Below, in pieces: positions 6,226 through 11,817 of a DNA stretch of 11,817 nt (the first letter of the stretch is position 1; each line of letters starts with the position of its first letter). The stretch covers positions 1 through 11,817 of the forward strand of contig CAIYOB010000237.1 of the NCBI GenBank assembly GCA_903927685.1. The letters are read 5' to 3'. The notes under the pieces are model-generated. The model searched no databases, was not told the DNA's origin, and saw nothing but the letters and a program-made list of their open reading frames with translations. A program made the translations under genes and the position numbers. This DNA comes from an uncultured Planctomycetaceae bacterium (GTDB taxonomy: Bacteria; Planctomycetota; Planctomycetia; Pirellulales; Pirellulaceae).

Positions 6226-7764
6226 ATGCCGCACATTCTGGTCCTCGATTGGGATCAGCGCGAAATCCGCCTGGCGTTGGGCCAGACGGGCCGCCCGCGG
6301 CCGCGCGTGATCGCCTTGGATTCGTTCCCGCTGCCTCCGGCGGGCGACGATCCGGCTGCGGCCGACGAAGCCTTGGGCCAGCAACTCAAGGAATGGCTGG
6401 CCCCGTGGCGTCCGCAACGACTGCAGGTCTTGGTCGCGCTGCCGCGGAGCGGGGTCGAGCTGTTATATCTGACCCTGCCGCCGGCCAAGGACGAAGAGCT
6501 TCCCGAACTGGTCGCCAACCTCGCCGCGCAGGATTCGCCGGCGATCTCCGAGCACACACTGCTGGATTTCGTGCCGTCGCCCGCGACGCCCGATTCGCCG
6601 CGGCGGGTTCTGGCCGCGGGCCTGGCGGATGCCGAGCACCAGCGGATCCGCGCGCGGCTTGCGGCGGCCGGCCTGAGCCCGCAGCGCATCGTGCTGCGCC
6701 CGCTGGGCGGCGTCAGCCTGTTCCGACAGCTGATCGCCGTCGCGGACCGGACTTGCCTGGTCGTCAATCGGGTCGGGCAGGACGTCGAGTGGAACGTGGT
6801 CACTCCCGGACGGCTCGTCTATACGCGGACCGTGCGTCTGCCCGAGCAAGCGGCGGACGAGGAGATTGCCGAGCGGCTGGTGGCCGAGGCGAAACGCACC
6901 GTGCTGGCCGTGCCGCGCGAGTACGTCGGCGAAGGCGGGATCCAGAACGTCTACCTGTTCGGCCGGCAGGCGGAGTACGAGGCGACGGCGAATGCGATCG
7001 GGCGCGAGCTGTCGCTGCCCGTCGAAGTGCTCGATCCGCTGGACGCAGTCGAAGCGCCCGACGTTGAACTTCCCCCCCAGCCGGAACGTTTTGCGCCGTT
7101 GCTGGGCGTGTTGCTGGACGAGGCCGCCGGCAGCCAGCCCCTGGACTTGTTGCACCCGCGCCGTCCGCCGCATCCGTGGAAGCGGTGGCGGATTCCCGCC
7201 CTGGCCGCAGGCGGAGTCGCCTTGATCGCGATCGCGCTGGGGGGCTACGTCTGGGGGAATCTCGCGGAGGTCAGCGCGGATAACGCACGGCTGGAGGCCC
7301 GTTTGCGGGACTTGAACGAAACGGCGCGCAAGGCCGTCAAGCAGAAGGAGCGGATCGAAGCCATCGCCGCGTGGCGGAACCGCGACGTGAACTGGCTGGA
7401 GGAACTGCGCGACCTCTCCGTCCGCTTTCCCGGCCCCCGCGACGCCGTGGTGCTGCGGATGAGCATGCGGCCGGCGCAAGGCGCCGGCGGGTTGATCGAC
7501 CTGCAGGGGCTCGTTCGGGATCCGAATGTCGTGGTGAACTTGGAGAGCCAGGTCCGGGACGGGTTCCGCAGCGTCCGCAGCCGCCGGGTTCAGCAGCGGA
7601 CCCAGGACAACGACTATACCTGGGCGTACGAAACGTCCGTGTCGGTGGCGCCCCGGCGTCCGGAGCAGTATACCGTTCCGCTGAGGGAAGGGGCGGAAGT
7701 CCTGGCGGCGACGGTGGCCGAACCGGCTCCCGCGGCCGTCCCGCCGAAAGGAGCGAAGCCATGA
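6226..7764 (+). CDS. gspL: type II secretion system assembly protein GspL (PilM-PilN-like)
   Basis: This 512-residue inner-membrane protein links the cytoplasmic ATPase to the periplasmic assembly platform. Residues 1-300 look like the actin-fold cytoplasmic domain of GspL/PilM: HILVLDWDQREIRLAL at the start, then VALPRSGVELLYLTLPPAKDEELPELVANL at about 70-98 and the LRPLGGVSLFRQLIAV region at about 158-172. A single membrane span lies at about 322-345 (ALAAGGVALIAIALGGYVWG). A coiled-coil stretch (about 348-385) and a PilN-like periplasmic domain follow, starting WLEELRDLSVRFP at about 390 with LIDLQGLVRD. The ATG at 6226 has GGAG at 6212-6215, ten bases upstream. The C-terminal tail is Ala/Pro-rich. 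The TGA overlaps the next ATG. Confidence 0.88.
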   Translation: MPHILVLDWDQREIRLALGQTGRPRPRVIALDSFPLPPAGDDPAAADEALGQQLKEWLAPWRPQRLQVLVALPRSGVELLYLTLPPAKDEELPELVANLAAQDSPAISEHTLLDFVPSPATPDSPRRVLAAGLADAEHQRIRARLAAAGLSPQRIVLRPLGGVSLFRQLIAVADRTCLVVNRVGQDVEWNVVTPGRLVYTRTVRLPEQAADEEIAERLVAEAKRTVLAVPREYVGEGGIQNVYLFGRQAEYEATANAIGRELSLPVEVLDPLDAVEAPDVELPPQPERFAPLLGVLLDEAAGSQPLDLLHPRRPPHPWKRWRIPALAAGGVALIAIALGGYVWGNLAEVSADNARLEARLRDLNETARKAVKQKERIEAIAAWRNRDVNWLEELRDLSVRFPGPRDAVVLRMSMRPAQGAGGLIDLQGLVRDPNVVVNLESQVRDGFRSVRSRRVQQRTQDNDYTWAYETSVSVAPRRPEQYTVPLREGAEVLAATVAEPAPAAVPPKGAKP

Positions 7765-8726
7765 CAGGGACGAACGCCGCTCCCACGCCCGCCGCCCCGC
7801 CGCCCTCCGCCCGGTATCGCACCGCCGGTCTGGCCGCCGTCCTGCTGCTGATGGTCGCCTATTTCGGCGGCGAATGGCTGGTGGACCAGTTGATCCAGGG
7901 CCCCATCGAGACGGCCCGCAACCGGCGGACCCAGTTGGAGCGGGACATCGAGAAACGGGAAACCTCGCTCCAGCGACTCCGCGAGGCGGGCAAGTTGCTG
8001 GCGCGGTGGGAGGACCAGTCCTTGCCGGCTGACACCGAGACGGCCCGTTCGCTGTACCAGGCGTGGCTGGTCGAACTGGTCGACGACGTGGGGCTGGCCA
8101 GCCCCAGCGTCACATCGAGCGAGCCCGTGGCCCGCGGCGGCCTGTATCATACGCTCGCCTTTGCCGTGCGCGGGCGGGGGACCCTCGAGCAGCTGACCAA
8201 GTTCCTGTTTGCCTTTTATCAGGCCGACCTGCTGCATCAAGTCCGCTCGCTGTCGATCACTCCGCTGCAGCGCGCCGAGTCGCTGGATCTGTCATTGGCC
8301 ATCGAGACGATGATTCTGCCCGCCGGAGGCACCGCCAAGGGCGCTCCGGCCGAGAACGTGTACGAACAGTTTCGCCGCCGGGCCTGGCGCACCTCGGACC
8401 GGCTCGCTTCGGCCGGCCTGGAAGATTATGGCGTGATCGTCGGCCGCAACCTGTTCGCGCTGGGCGGCGGATTCGATCCGACCGATCAGACCTACTTGAC
8501 GTCGATTACCCAGGTGAACGACCAGCCCGAAGTCTGGTTCACCAACCGGGCTACGGACGAAGTGGTGAAACTGCGCACCGGCGCGCCGCTGACACTGGGC
8601 CCCCTGACTTTTCACCTGGCCGAGGTCCTGGACAACGACGTGATCCTGGAAATCGACGGCGAACGTTGGTTGTTGAGCCTGGGCGACAAACTGACCGACG
8701 CCCACGCCCTGCCCCCGGGGCTCTGA
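7761..8726 (+). CDS. gspM: GspM/PilO-like protein with C-terminal GspC/PilP-like domain
   Basis: This 321-residue protein is the last gene of the operon. The start is supported by the ATGA overlap with gspL and AAAGGAG at 7747-7753, seven bases upstream. A Pro/Ala-rich cytoplasmic tail is followed by one membrane span at about 21-37 and a coiled coil at about 45-85. A PilO/GspM-like alpha-beta region runs from about 95 to 190 (LYQAWLVELVDDVGL; FAVRGRGTLEQLTKFLFAFYQADLLHQVRSLSI). From about 222 onward the sequence changes: YGVIVGRNLF, then LTSITQVNDQPEVWFTNRAT, GAPLTLGPLTFHLAEVLDND and ILEIDGERWLLSLGDKL. GRNLF (228-232) followed by such a small beta domain is typical of the GspC homology region and PilP. 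I infer a GspM-GspC-type fusion. The membrane and PilO parts are reasonably secure; the C-terminal assignment rests on motif resemblance. Confidence 0.78.
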   Translation: MTGTNAAPTPAAPPPSARYRTAGLAAVLLLMVAYFGGEWLVDQLIQGPIETARNRRTQLERDIEKRETSLQRLREAGKLLARWEDQSLPADTETARSLYQAWLVELVDDVGLASPSVTSSEPVARGGLYHTLAFAVRGRGTLEQLTKFLFAFYQADLLHQVRSLSITPLQRAESLDLSLAIETMILPAGGTAKGAPAENVYEQFRRRAWRTSDRLASAGLEDYGVIVGRNLFALGGGFDPTDQTYLTSITQVNDQPEVWFTNRATDEVVKLRTGAPLTLGPLTFHLAEVLDNDVILEIDGERWLLSLGDKLTDAHALPPGL

Positions 8727-8751
8727 GCAGGCCGCCGGTGAGATCCGTCCG

Positions 8752-8775
8752 CGATGGGGAACATCGTTGCCATCG
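8752..8775. terminator. weak hairpin between convergent genes
   Basis: The 50-base gap between the gspM-like stop (8726) and the stop of the minus-strand gene (8777) contains CGATGG at 8752-8757 and CCATCG at 8770-8775, a 6-bp inverted repeat with a 12-base loop. A tighter 5-bp alternative is CGATG (8752-8756) with CATCG (8762-8766). Neither has a T-run, so it is at best a weak bidirectional terminator, proposed because two transcription units converge here. Confidence 0.2.
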
Positions 8776-8776
8776 G

Positions 8777-9388
8777 CTAGGGCAGGTCCAACTCGACCAC
8801 CTGGTGCCCCGGTTTGACTTCCCGGCTCAGCGGCGTCTGGGTCAGTGCCAGGTAGACGGCGGGCACGCGCGAGCGGCGGACGGGCGCCGGCGTCCGTTCC
8901 TCTGGCAGATCTTCGTCCACCGTGCCGTGGTCCCGCCGTGGCGTGCCCTGGGAAACCGACAAATCCTGGATCGTCACCCGGTGCAGGCCGACCGCGGCGC
9001 CGTCTTGTTGCCCGCCGTTGCGCAGCCGAAACCGGCCCTGCGAATCGGTCCGCCCGGTCGACCAGGCCCACGCGGCGTCGTGGCCGGATTCCGGAAAAAA
9101 CGTGACCAGACAGTTGTCGGCCGGCTTGCCGCCCACGCGCAGGACGCCCTCGACCGTCGCGGGTGGCGGCGGCTGCCGGCAGCCCAAACCGGCGAGGAGC
9201 AGGCAGAGCAGCCCGCAAAACCGTGGATTCGGCCGGGCGCCGCGGCGCGAGCCTGACATTCCGGGCAGCATGGGGCCCCGGGCCATGAGGGCGAATCTCT
9301 CCGAGACTTGCGTCCCGTCCCGGACAGACCCGGCAACCTGGGGCAAAGTCCGGCCACGGAGTATCTCGCCTCGACGCAACGGACTCAT
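8777..9388 (-). CDS. probable lipoprotein with carboxypeptidase-regulatory-like domain
   Basis: This 203-residue protein belongs to a type often found beside DUF1559 genes in Planctomycetota. A hydrophobic run FCGLLCLLLAGLGC (57-70) precedes a Pro-rich linker, so Cys70 could be a lipidated cysteine, although the residues before it are not a textbook lipobox. The segment at about 77-140 (TVEGVLRVGGKPADNCLVTFFPE, then TDSQGRFRL and GLHRVTI) has the pattern of a carboxypeptidase-regulatory-like beta-sandwich. Two starts compete. The ATG at 9388 overlaps the upstream stop by ATGA and has GGAGGG six bases before it (9395-9400), but leaves 56 residues before the hydrophobic run. The ATG at 9259 gives a normal 26-residue signal peptide without a clear Shine-Dalgarno. 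I report the coupled start. The partner and substrate are unknown. Confidence 0.78.
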   Translation of the reverse strand: MSPLRRGEILRGRTLPQVAGSVRDGTQVSERFALMARGPMLPGMSGSRRGARPNPRFCGLLCLLLAGLGCRQPPPPATVEGVLRVGGKPADNCLVTFFPESGHDAAWAWSTGRTDSQGRFRLRNGGQQDGAAVGLHRVTIQDLSVSQGTPRRDHGTVDEDLPEERTPAPVRRSRVPAVYLALTQTPLSREVKPGHQVVELDLP

Positions 9389-10500
9389 GGGACGCCCTCC
9401 GCTTCACCCCCTTGCCGGGTGCTCAAGGCGCGCAGGGTGATCAGGCTGAGCGACTCCGAAAAGAAGCGGACGGAACCATCGCAGAGGGCCAGGTTCGCCC
9501 CGCCCGGATGATTGCTCCCGTAAGCGCAGACGCGGACGTCGATGTAGTACTTGAAATCGGCTGCGCTGCTGGCCGGCGGACTCGCGCCGGCTCGGTGGTC
9601 GTAGTCGAACGGCAGCCGATAGTTCAGCGGAGCGTAGCTGCTGAGCGTCACGTGCGAGAGCACCGAGCCGCTGGTCCCGCACCAATTTCCGTAATTGCGG
9701 AACGGCCAGTCCCAGCCTTGCGCCGCAAAGGTGTTGTAGTTCGGGTCCCAGCGGCTCCGCTCGCCGAAGAACAGCGTATTGCTGGTGCCGTCCGCAATCT
9801 CGGCGATCCGCACCGGCTCCTGGTTGGGCTGGGGCTTGGAGTTGGGGCCCACTTGGAAGAAGATCCCGTCCGCCATCAGGAACCCCGAGCTGGGATGATA
9901 GGATCGCGTTCCGCCGTTTCCCGCGTAACTGGTCACCTTGATCCAGCGATCCGTCGCAAACCCGTAGATGTGCGAGGCGTAGTACAGCGGGTTTTCCTTC
10001 TCGGGTTCCGACGGGCAAAGCAGGTTCGGCCCTTGCGCGGACAGCGCGTCCATGCCCCCGTTGAACACGCTCTCCGGGTCGCTGTCCTCCCACTGCCCAC
10101 GCAGGTGGTTCTGCTCGAGGTAGGGCAAGAGATGGACGAACAGACTCACCCCCGCTTGACGCGGCGTGGGCGTGGGATAATACCGCGTGAACAGAATCGC
10201 GGGCGGGAAGGTGCGGACCACGTCGTGATACTGCTGGCCCGCCAAAGCCAGTTGCTTCAGCGTATTCGTGCATTGCGTGCGGCGACTGGCCTCGCGGGCC
10301 GCTTGCACCGCCGGCAATAGCAGGGCGACCAGGATGCCGATGATGGCGATGACGACGAGCATTTCGACAAGCGTAAAGCCGCGGGCGGTTCGGCCGGAGG
10401 CTAGTGGACGGGACGTTGCTGACAGGCGGAGCCCGGAGACACTCCGGACCGCGGACCGCGTCCGCTGGAATGCGGACGTCACAATCGTCGGGGAAGACAT
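9385..10500 (-). CDS. DUF1559-family prepilin-like protein (H-X9-DG)
   Basis: This protein is 371 residues from the ATG at 10500. A TTG 36 bases further upstream is open in frame but less likely. A 41-residue basic leader ends ARG41, followed by FTLVEMLVVIAIIGILVALLLPAVQAAREASRR, an almost consensus planctomycete pseudopilin helix with Glu at +5 (residue 46). The DUF1559 domain follows: CTNTLKQLALAGQQYHD, then LLPYLEQ, LLCPSE and IADGTSNTLFFGE. Near the end HPGGANLALCDGSVRFF carries the H-X9-DG signature. The family is abundant in Planctomycetota and its role is poorly known; the proteins are probably membrane-anchored or assembled after prepilin-peptidase cleavage. AAAGG lies about ten bases before the start. 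The stop overlaps the next gene's ATG, so the two are probably co-translated. Nearness to a T2SS operon may be chance. Confidence 0.95.
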   Translation of the reverse strand: MSSPTIVTSAFQRTRSAVRSVSGLRLSATSRPLASGRTARGFTLVEMLVVIAIIGILVALLLPAVQAAREASRRTQCTNTLKQLALAGQQYHDVVRTFPPAILFTRYYPTPTPRQAGVSLFVHLLPYLEQNHLRGQWEDSDPESVFNGGMDALSAQGPNLLCPSEPEKENPLYYASHIYGFATDRWIKVTSYAGNGGTRSYHPSSGFLMADGIFFQVGPNSKPQPNQEPVRIAEIADGTSNTLFFGERSRWDPNYNTFAAQGWDWPFRNYGNWCGTSGSVLSHVTLSSYAPLNYRLPFDYDHRAGASPPASSAADFKYYIDVRVCAYGSNHPGGANLALCDGSVRFFSESLSLITLRALSTRQGGEAEGVP

Positions 10501-10592
10501 AAGAGTCGGCCTTTCATGCTCAGGACCTTTCGCCAAAGGGACTTGCCCACGCTCACGGCCTCACGGTGGTGCCGCAAGCCAATAGAACATCG

Positions 10593-10621
10593 CAGATATC
10601 GCGGCGATGCAGGGTTGTCAA
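10593..10621 (-). promoter_or_regulatory. candidate promoter of the DUF1559 unit
   Basis: On the minus strand a perfect -35 TTGACA (10616-10621) is followed after 17 bases by TATCTG (10593-10598), which matches the -10 consensus at only three of six positions. Transcription would start about 85 bases before the ATG at 10500. CATCGC (10588-10593) and GCGATG (10604-10609) form an inverted repeat around the -10 region, a possible operator. A cluster of short repeats lies directly upstream of the -35. Confidence 0.35.
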
Positions 10622-10623
10622 TC

Positions 10624-10715
10624 GGGGGTACATGCCGGACGGTACATGCCGGACAGGGGGTACCGGCCGGACATTTCTATTCGCGCCCGACAGGGGGTAC
10701 CGGCCGGATCGGGGG
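10624..10715. repeat. cluster of short GC-rich repeats
   Basis: A 20-base sequence GACAGGGGGTACCGGCCGGA occurs twice without mismatch, at 10652-10671 and 10689-10708. Two related shorter copies lie just before: GGGGGTACATGCCGGAC at 10624-10640 and GGTACATGCCGGAC at 10641-10654. The units contain the palindromes GGTACC and CCGGCCGG. Short open frames across the cluster have no family-like features, and their residues simply mirror the repeat. It may be a dispersed repeat or transposon remnant, or a set of protein-binding sites upstream of the DUF1559 promoter. Confidence 0.7.
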
Positions 10716-10882
10716 CGATCGAAATCCGTTTCAGCAACGTTTCGCGTTCCAGGTTACACGGCCCCCCCGCTTACCGAACGGGTCGGTTGACTCGGATCCG
10801 TTTACCGCCCAAGTCGCCCGCTACGTCTCCCCCCGCATGAATACACCCGGCTCGGCCCGCGGAGTCCCCATCCACCGTGCAG

Positions 10883-11030
10883 ACGCGGCGCCATCAGGAC
10901 GATGCAGTCCGCCAGCAACAACGCCTCCTTCAGGCTGTGGGTGACGAACAGCAGCGTCCGGCGGTGGGTCAGCCCGGTAGTCGAGCAATTCGTCCTGCAG
11001 CCGGTGCCGCGTCGGCTCGTCGATCAACGG
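10883..11030 (-). pseudogene. decayed ABC-transporter ATPase fragment, frameshifted
   Basis: On the minus strand, PLIDEPTRHRLQDELL is read in one frame from about 11030 to 10980. The next frame then reads LTHRRTLLFVTHSLKEALL and LADCIVLMAPR, down to 10883. Together these match the end of an ABC ATPase: a D-loop or Walker B remnant, the helix TRHRLQDELL, then the beta strand and H-loop histidine in LLFVTHS, followed by KEALLLAD. The pattern is closest to nitrate/sulfonate/taurine-type importer ATPases. A frameshift lies at about 10960-10976. The Walker A and signature motifs are absent, since the intact CobW-like gene ends 17 bases upstream at 11047. The second frame stays open to 10802 without further resemblance. 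This looks like a relic left by a deletion rather than a working gene. Confidence 0.72.
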
Positions 11031-11046
11031 GACCGGCGGCCGGGAT

Positions 11047-11817
11047 TCACGGCCCCGCAGCCGAGTCGCGGGCCGCGAACTGCACCAGCGGCAGGCTCGC
11101 CGCACGGATCGCGGGAGCCAAAGCCCGTGTCATTTCGTCGGCGGTGATCTTCCACCCGATGACCGTGATGCCGAACCGAGGATTCTCGCCGACAAACGGC
11201 CGTTCGCTCAGCGTGTCGAATACGCCTTCGACCAGCACCGGGCCACCGCCAAAATCCACAATACCTTTCAATCGCAACAGCCGATCCTGGATGCTCGCAA
11301 AGGCGGCCATAAACCGGTCGCGGTCCACGCTGCGCCCCACCAGCGAACAAGTCGCCAATTCCTCGGGCGGGGTGAGCGTCGAACGGGCCTGGCAGGGCAC
11401 GTGCGGCAAGCCCTGGACGAACTCCCAGTCGACGCGGCCGTGCTGGACGCGGACCTGGGCGGCGCGAGGGTTCAAGTCCCGCAACACCGCCGCCAGCCGC
11501 TCGGCGCCGGCAACGCCCAGCAGGTCCGTCTTGTTGATCACCAAGCCGTCCGCCCAGGCGACTTGGACATGCGCGGCTCTCAGATACGGTAGCACCTTGG
11601 TCAGATTCGGATCGACCACGCACAGGTTGGCCCGCACCTGGAACTGGTCCCGCGCTGGCGGTGTGTCGAAGAAGTTCCCCAGGTCGCTGGTCTGGGCCAC
11701 CCCGCTGGCCTCGGCCAACACCACGTCCGGCCGGACTTCGTCCGCCAGGGTCTGCAGGGTCTGAATGAAGTCGGCGTGGAGGCACGCGCAGAACAGGCTG
11801 CCGCGGGTCAGTTCGAA
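11047..11817 (-). CDS. CobW/COG0523-family GTPase, 5' end outside window
   Basis: The frame is open to the window edge, giving the last 256 residues; the N-terminus with the Walker A motif is missing. Visible motifs, in partial numbering, are: a GSLFCACL segment at 6-13, where this family usually has GCxCC; VVLAEASG (Walker B region, Glu36); CVVDPN at about 66-71; and the guanine-specificity motif NKTD at 95-98. A CobW C-terminal-like domain follows at about 183-230 (LLRLKGIVDF, then PRFGITVIGWKI). Members are GTP-dependent metal or cofactor chaperones and insertases. The CxC variant resembles relatives with a GSIFCxC segment, which from memory are sometimes linked to corrinoid proteins; that link is an inference. 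Downstream lies an ABC ATPase relic, so the gene may once have belonged to a transport or metal cluster. Its start and promoter are not visible. Confidence 0.88.
   Translation of the reverse strand, partial: FELTRGSLFCACLHADFIQTLQTLADEVRPDVVLAEASGVAQTSDLGNFFDTPPARDQFQVRANLCVVDPNLTKVLPYLRAAHVQVAWADGLVINKTDLLGVAGAERLAAVLRDLNPRAAQVRVQHGRVDWEFVQGLPHVPCQARSTLTPPEELATCSLVGRSVDRDRFMAAFASIQDRLLRLKGIVDFGGGPVLVEGVFDTLSERPFVGENPRFGITVIGWKITADEMTRALAPAIRAASLPLVQFAARDSAAGP

Larger units (their letters stand above)
10501..10799. other. intergenic region without a recognisable gene
   Basis: Apart from the candidate promoter at 10593-10621 and the repeats at 10624-10715, I see no coding pattern in this stretch. 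Open frames are short, overlap one another and lack any domain-like sequence. No tRNA or small RNA structure is evident by eye. Confidence 0.5.

Noticed and set aside
10566..10944. Short overlapping open frames upstream of the DUF1559 gene as small genes
   Set aside because: Their sequences mirror the nucleotide repeats in several frames, with no consistent start signal or recognisable domain.
11024..11785. A 253-codon minus-strand frame overlapping the CobW-like gene
   Set aside because: It is the neighbouring frame of the CobW-like gene and has an Arg/Gly/Pro-rich composition; the other frame carries NKTD and the other GTPase motifs.

Overview
The window is GC-rich and reads as a chromosomal segment of a planctomycete. 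The strongest sign is a DUF1559-type protein on the minus strand, with a GFTLVE prepilin motif and a C-terminal H-X9-DG motif. That family is greatly expanded in Planctomycetota. The species cannot be named from the sequence alone.

Positions 1-8726 (plus strand) hold most of a type II secretion system (T2SS) operon in the classical order: a possible last few codons of gspE, then gspF, gspG, gspH, gspI, gspJ, gspK, gspL and a gspM-like gene. From gspH to gspK, and again from gspL to gspM, the genes overlap by the four bases ATGA, which suggests translational coupling. GspF is the inner-membrane platform protein. GspG is the major pseudopilin, and GspH, I, J and K are minor pseudopilins that form the tip. 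GspL is the actin-fold plus PilN-like assembly protein. The last gene joins a GspM/PilO-like front half to a C-terminal domain that looks like the GspC/PilP homology region, so one protein may do the work of both GspM and GspC. The secretin GspD and the prepilin peptidase are not in the window, and gspE would lie just upstream. Several pseudopilins are much longer than usual because of proline-rich, acidic, low-complexity tails or loops. One of these is a 9-bp tandem repeat in gspI.

Positions 8777-10500 (minus strand, convergent with the operon) hold a two-gene unit. The first gene is the DUF1559 pseudopilin-like protein. It overlaps by ATGA a small probable lipoprotein with a carboxypeptidase-regulatory-like beta-sandwich fold. 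A candidate promoter and a cluster of short GC-rich repeats lie upstream of this unit.

Positions 10501-11046 hold no intact gene. They contain the repeats and a decayed, frameshifted remnant of an ABC-transporter ATPase. At 11047-11817 (minus strand) lies the C-terminal two thirds of a CobW/COG0523-family GTPase, cut by the window edge.

The most notable points are the GspM-GspC-like fusion, the repeat expansions in the pseudopilins, a REP-like palindrome that appears to supply the gspH ribosome binding site, and the ABC ATPase relic. I do not see a wholly unknown system. The novelty lies in the architecture of this T2SS variant.
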